A DNA stretch of 42,012 nt from Actinomadura geliboluensis (lineage in GTDB: Bacteria > Actinomycetota > Actinomycetes > Streptosporangiales > Streptosporangiaceae). The stretch is taken from contig NZ_VCKZ01000020.1 of assembly GCF_005889745.1 (NCBI RefSeq), positions 1 through 42,012 on the forward strand. The letters are read 5' to 3'. Within the stretch, counting starts at the first letter, position 1, and every line of letters starts with the position of its first letter. Under the pieces are notes generated by a model, which had not been told where the DNA came from, made no database searches, and was given only the letters and a program-made list of their open reading frames with translations. A program made the translations under genes and the position numbers. This document shows, piece after piece, positions 39,970 to 42,012 of the stretch.

Positions 39970-41856
39970 GTGAGGCCGAAGGTCGCCGGCGGCCGGGCGG
40001 GAGATCCGTTCGCCCCCATCGCCGATTTCGGGTTCCTGTCGGACTGCGAGACGACCGCACTGGTGGCGCCGAGCGGGAACATCGAGTGGATGTGCCTGCC
40101 GAAGATGGACTCGCCGAGCGTGTTCGGGTCGATCCTGGACCGCGACGCCGGGTACTTCCGGGTCGGCCCGGCGGGCGTCGAGGTGCCCGCCGCGCAGCGG
40201 TACATCCCCGGCACCATGGTGATGGAGACCACCTGGTGGGTGCACGGGGGCTGGCTGGTGGTGACGGACGCCCTGCTGATGGGCCCGTGGCACCACGAGA
40301 CGGAGCGGTCCCACACGCACCGCAGGGCCCCCACCGACTACGACGCCGACCACGTCCTGCTGCGGATGGTGCGGTGCGTGAACGGGCAGGTCCAGGTACG
40401 GCTCGACTGCATGCCGGTGTTCGACTACGGGCAGACGCCCGCCCGCTGGGAGCACACCGGCGCCGGGTACCACGAGGCGGTCGCGCGCGGCAACGGGATC
40501 GGGCTGCGGCTCACCACCGACATGAACGTCGGGTTCGAGGGGTCGCTCGCCACGTCCCGGACGCTGCTGAAGCAGGGCGAGTCCCGCTTCGTGGCGCTGT
40601 CGTGGAGCGAGCACGCGGCGCCGTCGTCGTGGGAGGAGGCGCAGGAGCGGCTCGTCTGGACCGTCCACCACTGGCAGCACTGGCTGGACCGGGGCCGCTT
40701 CCCCGACCACCCGTGGCGCAGCCACCTGCAGCGCAGCGCGCTGACGCTGAAGGGCCTGACGTTCGCGCCGTCGGGCGCGGTCGCGGCGGCGGCGACGACG
40801 TCGCTGCCGGAGACGCCGGGCGGCGACCGGAACTGGGACTACCGCTACACCTGGATCCGCGACTCCACGATGGCGCTGTGGGCGTTCTACACGCTCGGCT
40901 ACGACTGGGAGGCCAACGACTTCTTCTACTTCATCACCGACGTCGCCGAGGCGGCCGAGGGCAAGCTGCAGATCATGTACGGCCTGGACGGGCGGGAGGA
41001 GCTGCCGGAGTCCACGCTGGAGCACCTCACCGGGTACGGCAACGCCCGTCCCGTGCGCATCGGCAACGAGGCGTACATGCAGGCGCAGCACGACGTGTGG
41101 GGCGCGATCATCGGCTCCATCTACCTGTTCGTGCGCAAGCGGGACCGGCTCGACGACCGGCTCTGGAAGATCATCATCAAGCAGGTGGAGGACGCGCTCG
41201 CCAACTGGCGCACCCCCGACTGCGGGATGTGGGAGGTGCGCGGCGAGCCGCAGCACTTCACCTCCTCGAAGGTCTTCTGCTGGGTGGCGGCCGAGCGCGG
41301 CGCCCGGCTCGCCCGGATCCGCGGCGACCAGGACCGGGCGCGCCGCTGGCAGGCCGCCGCCGACGAGATCCACGCGGACGTGCTCGCGAACGCGCTGGAC
41401 GAGCGCGGCGTGTTCACCGCGCACTACGGCGCGACGGCGCTGGACGCCTCGGCGCTGCTGATCCCGCTGCTCGGGTTCCTGCCCGCCGACGACAAGCGGG
41501 TCCGCGAGACCGTGCTCGCCATCGCCGACGAACTGTCGGAGGACGACCTCGTCCTGCGCTACCGGGCCGGGGAGACCGACGACGGGTTCGAGTCCGATGA
41601 GGGCACGTTCACGATCTGCTCGTTCTGGCTGGTCAGCACGCTGGTGATGATCGGCGAGCTGGAGCGGGCCCGCGCGCTGTGCGAGAAGCTGCTGTCGTAC
41701 GCGAGCCCGCTGCAGCTGTACGCCGAGGAGATCGACCCGCACACGGGCCGGCACCTCGGCAACTTCCCGCAGGCGTTCACCCATCTGGCGCTGATCAACG
41801 CGGTCATGCAGGTGATCAGCGCGGAGAACGACGAGCCGCAGCCGCCGCTCGCCTGA
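39970..41856 (+). CDS. GH15-family glycoside hydrolase (trehalase/glucoamylase type)
   Basis: The protein is 628 aa, GTG at 39970 five bases after GGGAGG. The N-terminal beta-sandwich opens IADFGFLSDCETTALVAPSGNIEWMCLPKMDSPSVFGSILD, as in actinobacterial GH15 proteins. The (alpha/alpha)6 barrel has GGDRNWDYRYTWIRDSTMALWAFYTLGY (about 285-312), WEVRGEPQHFTSSKVFCWVAAERGARLA (about 422-449) and GFESDEGTFTICSFWLVSTLVMIGELERA near the catalytic base (about 538-566). Mycobacterial homologues are trehalases that need phosphate and magnesium, so trehalose is the likely but unproved substrate. The protein is soluble, without a signal peptide. It has no operon partner in view. Confidence 0.92.
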   Translation: MRPKVAGGRAGDPFAPIADFGFLSDCETTALVAPSGNIEWMCLPKMDSPSVFGSILDRDAGYFRVGPAGVEVPAAQRYIPGTMVMETTWWVHGGWLVVTDALLMGPWHHETERSHTHRRAPTDYDADHVLLRMVRCVNGQVQVRLDCMPVFDYGQTPARWEHTGAGYHEAVARGNGIGLRLTTDMNVGFEGSLATSRTLLKQGESRFVALSWSEHAAPSSWEEAQERLVWTVHHWQHWLDRGRFPDHPWRSHLQRSALTLKGLTFAPSGAVAAAATTSLPETPGGDRNWDYRYTWIRDSTMALWAFYTLGYDWEANDFFYFITDVAEAAEGKLQIMYGLDGREELPESTLEHLTGYGNARPVRIGNEAYMQAQHDVWGAIIGSIYLFVRKRDRLDDRLWKIIIKQVEDALANWRTPDCGMWEVRGEPQHFTSSKVFCWVAAERGARLARIRGDQDRARRWQAAADEIHADVLANALDERGVFTAHYGATALDASALLIPLLGFLPADDKRVRETVLAIADELSEDDLVLRYRAGETDDGFESDEGTFTICSFWLVSTLVMIGELERARALCEKLLSYASPLQLYAEEIDPHTGRHLGNFPQAFTHLALINAVMQVISAENDEPQPPLA

Positions 41857-41966
41857 CCGGACGGATGGCCGGGGCGGCGTCCCGGCCATCCGGAGGCTTG
41901 ATCACAAGTTGATCGACATACGCCGGAAATGACGCTTTTGTCGGAGGCCCCGGCTACCGTTCCGCC

Positions 41967-42012
41967 GTGACCACGCCACCGTCCGCTGACGACCTCCCGG
42001 AGGACCCCGCCC
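41967..42012 (+). CDS. Possible start of a further gene, cut by the right edge
   Basis: A GTG at 41967 opens a frame VTTPPSADDLPEDPA that stays open to the end of the window. The preceding 110 bp contain two TTGATC elements (41897-41902 and 41909-41914) that could belong to a promoter, but the ribosome site is poor. Too little is visible for any function. Confidence 0.25.
   Translation, partial: MTTPPSADDLPEDPA

Noticed and set aside
39809..40060. N-terminal extension of TnpB
   Set aside because: TnpB proteins begin with the MRTAYKVRVYPT-type strand, which starts at 39808. The extension is antisense to the GH15 gene start.

Overview
The window is high-GC actinobacterial chromosomal DNA. The evidence for this is an F420-type LLM oxidoreductase, a TIGR03086/mycothiol-type DinB protein, an IdeR/DtxR-like iron box, a dnaG-sigma factor pair, a DUF475-type TerC, a SigJ-like ECF factor with a SnoaL tail, and frequent GTG/TTG starts with 4-bp GTGA overlaps. 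A Thermomonosporaceae- or Streptosporangiales-like host (for example Actinomadura) is my inference. The sequence alone does not fix the genus.

Layout. (1) Positions 1-8321, minus strand: a Ter stress module. Reading in the direction of transcription it has two TerD proteins, a TerC/DUF475 membrane protein, a TerZ-like TerD, a CitE-like C-C bond lyase, a PRTase_2/TRSP protein, a StiP/PELOTA phosphoribosyltransferase-like protein, a HAD phosphatase and a GH63-like glycosidase cut by the left edge. The enzyme part is joined by GTGA stop/start overlaps. An ECF-like promoter candidate lies in front, and a coiled-coil gene is divergent from it. (2) 9710-12142: iron uptake genes efeO and efeB under a good iron box, with no efeU beside them. 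(3) 12212-12679: a YbjQ-like protein.

(4) 12780-21672: an integrated element of about 8.9 kb, bounded by a 20-bp perfect direct repeat that is also the last six codons and stop of the adjacent sigma-70 gene. It carries a tyrosine integrase, a ribbon-helix-helix regulator with three palindromic operators, a zinc-ribbon-like protein, a frameshifted GntR-type regulator, a P-loop ATPase with a zinc finger and winged helix, a scaffold-like protein, an HK97-type major capsid protein, a putative small terminase, several small unknown proteins, and a 480-bp non-coding zone full of repeats and hairpins. No portal, large terminase, protease or tail gene is visible. It looks like a capsid-encoding phage satellite or a very reduced prophage, and it is the most interesting object in the window. 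The sigma gene's original terminator now lies on the far side of the element.

(5) 21653-24801: primary-type sigma factor and dnaG primase. (6) 25055-31563: an ABC ATPase, a MocR/PdxR regulator divergent from a DinB-type gene and a small monooxygenase-like gene with a 15-bp minisatellite, a MerR regulator divergent from an LLM oxidoreductase with two matching operators, a SigJ-like sigma factor, and a GtrA protein. (7) 31636-38242: an MFS remnant, a ferredoxin-reductase-type FAD enzyme with a palindromic operator, a dGTPase-like HD protein, a YdcF-like protein and pyruvate phosphate dikinase. (8) 38558-41856: a lone TnpB nuclease gene with an intact catalytic triad, then a GH15 trehalase/glucoamylase-type enzyme. 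A possible next gene starts at 41967.
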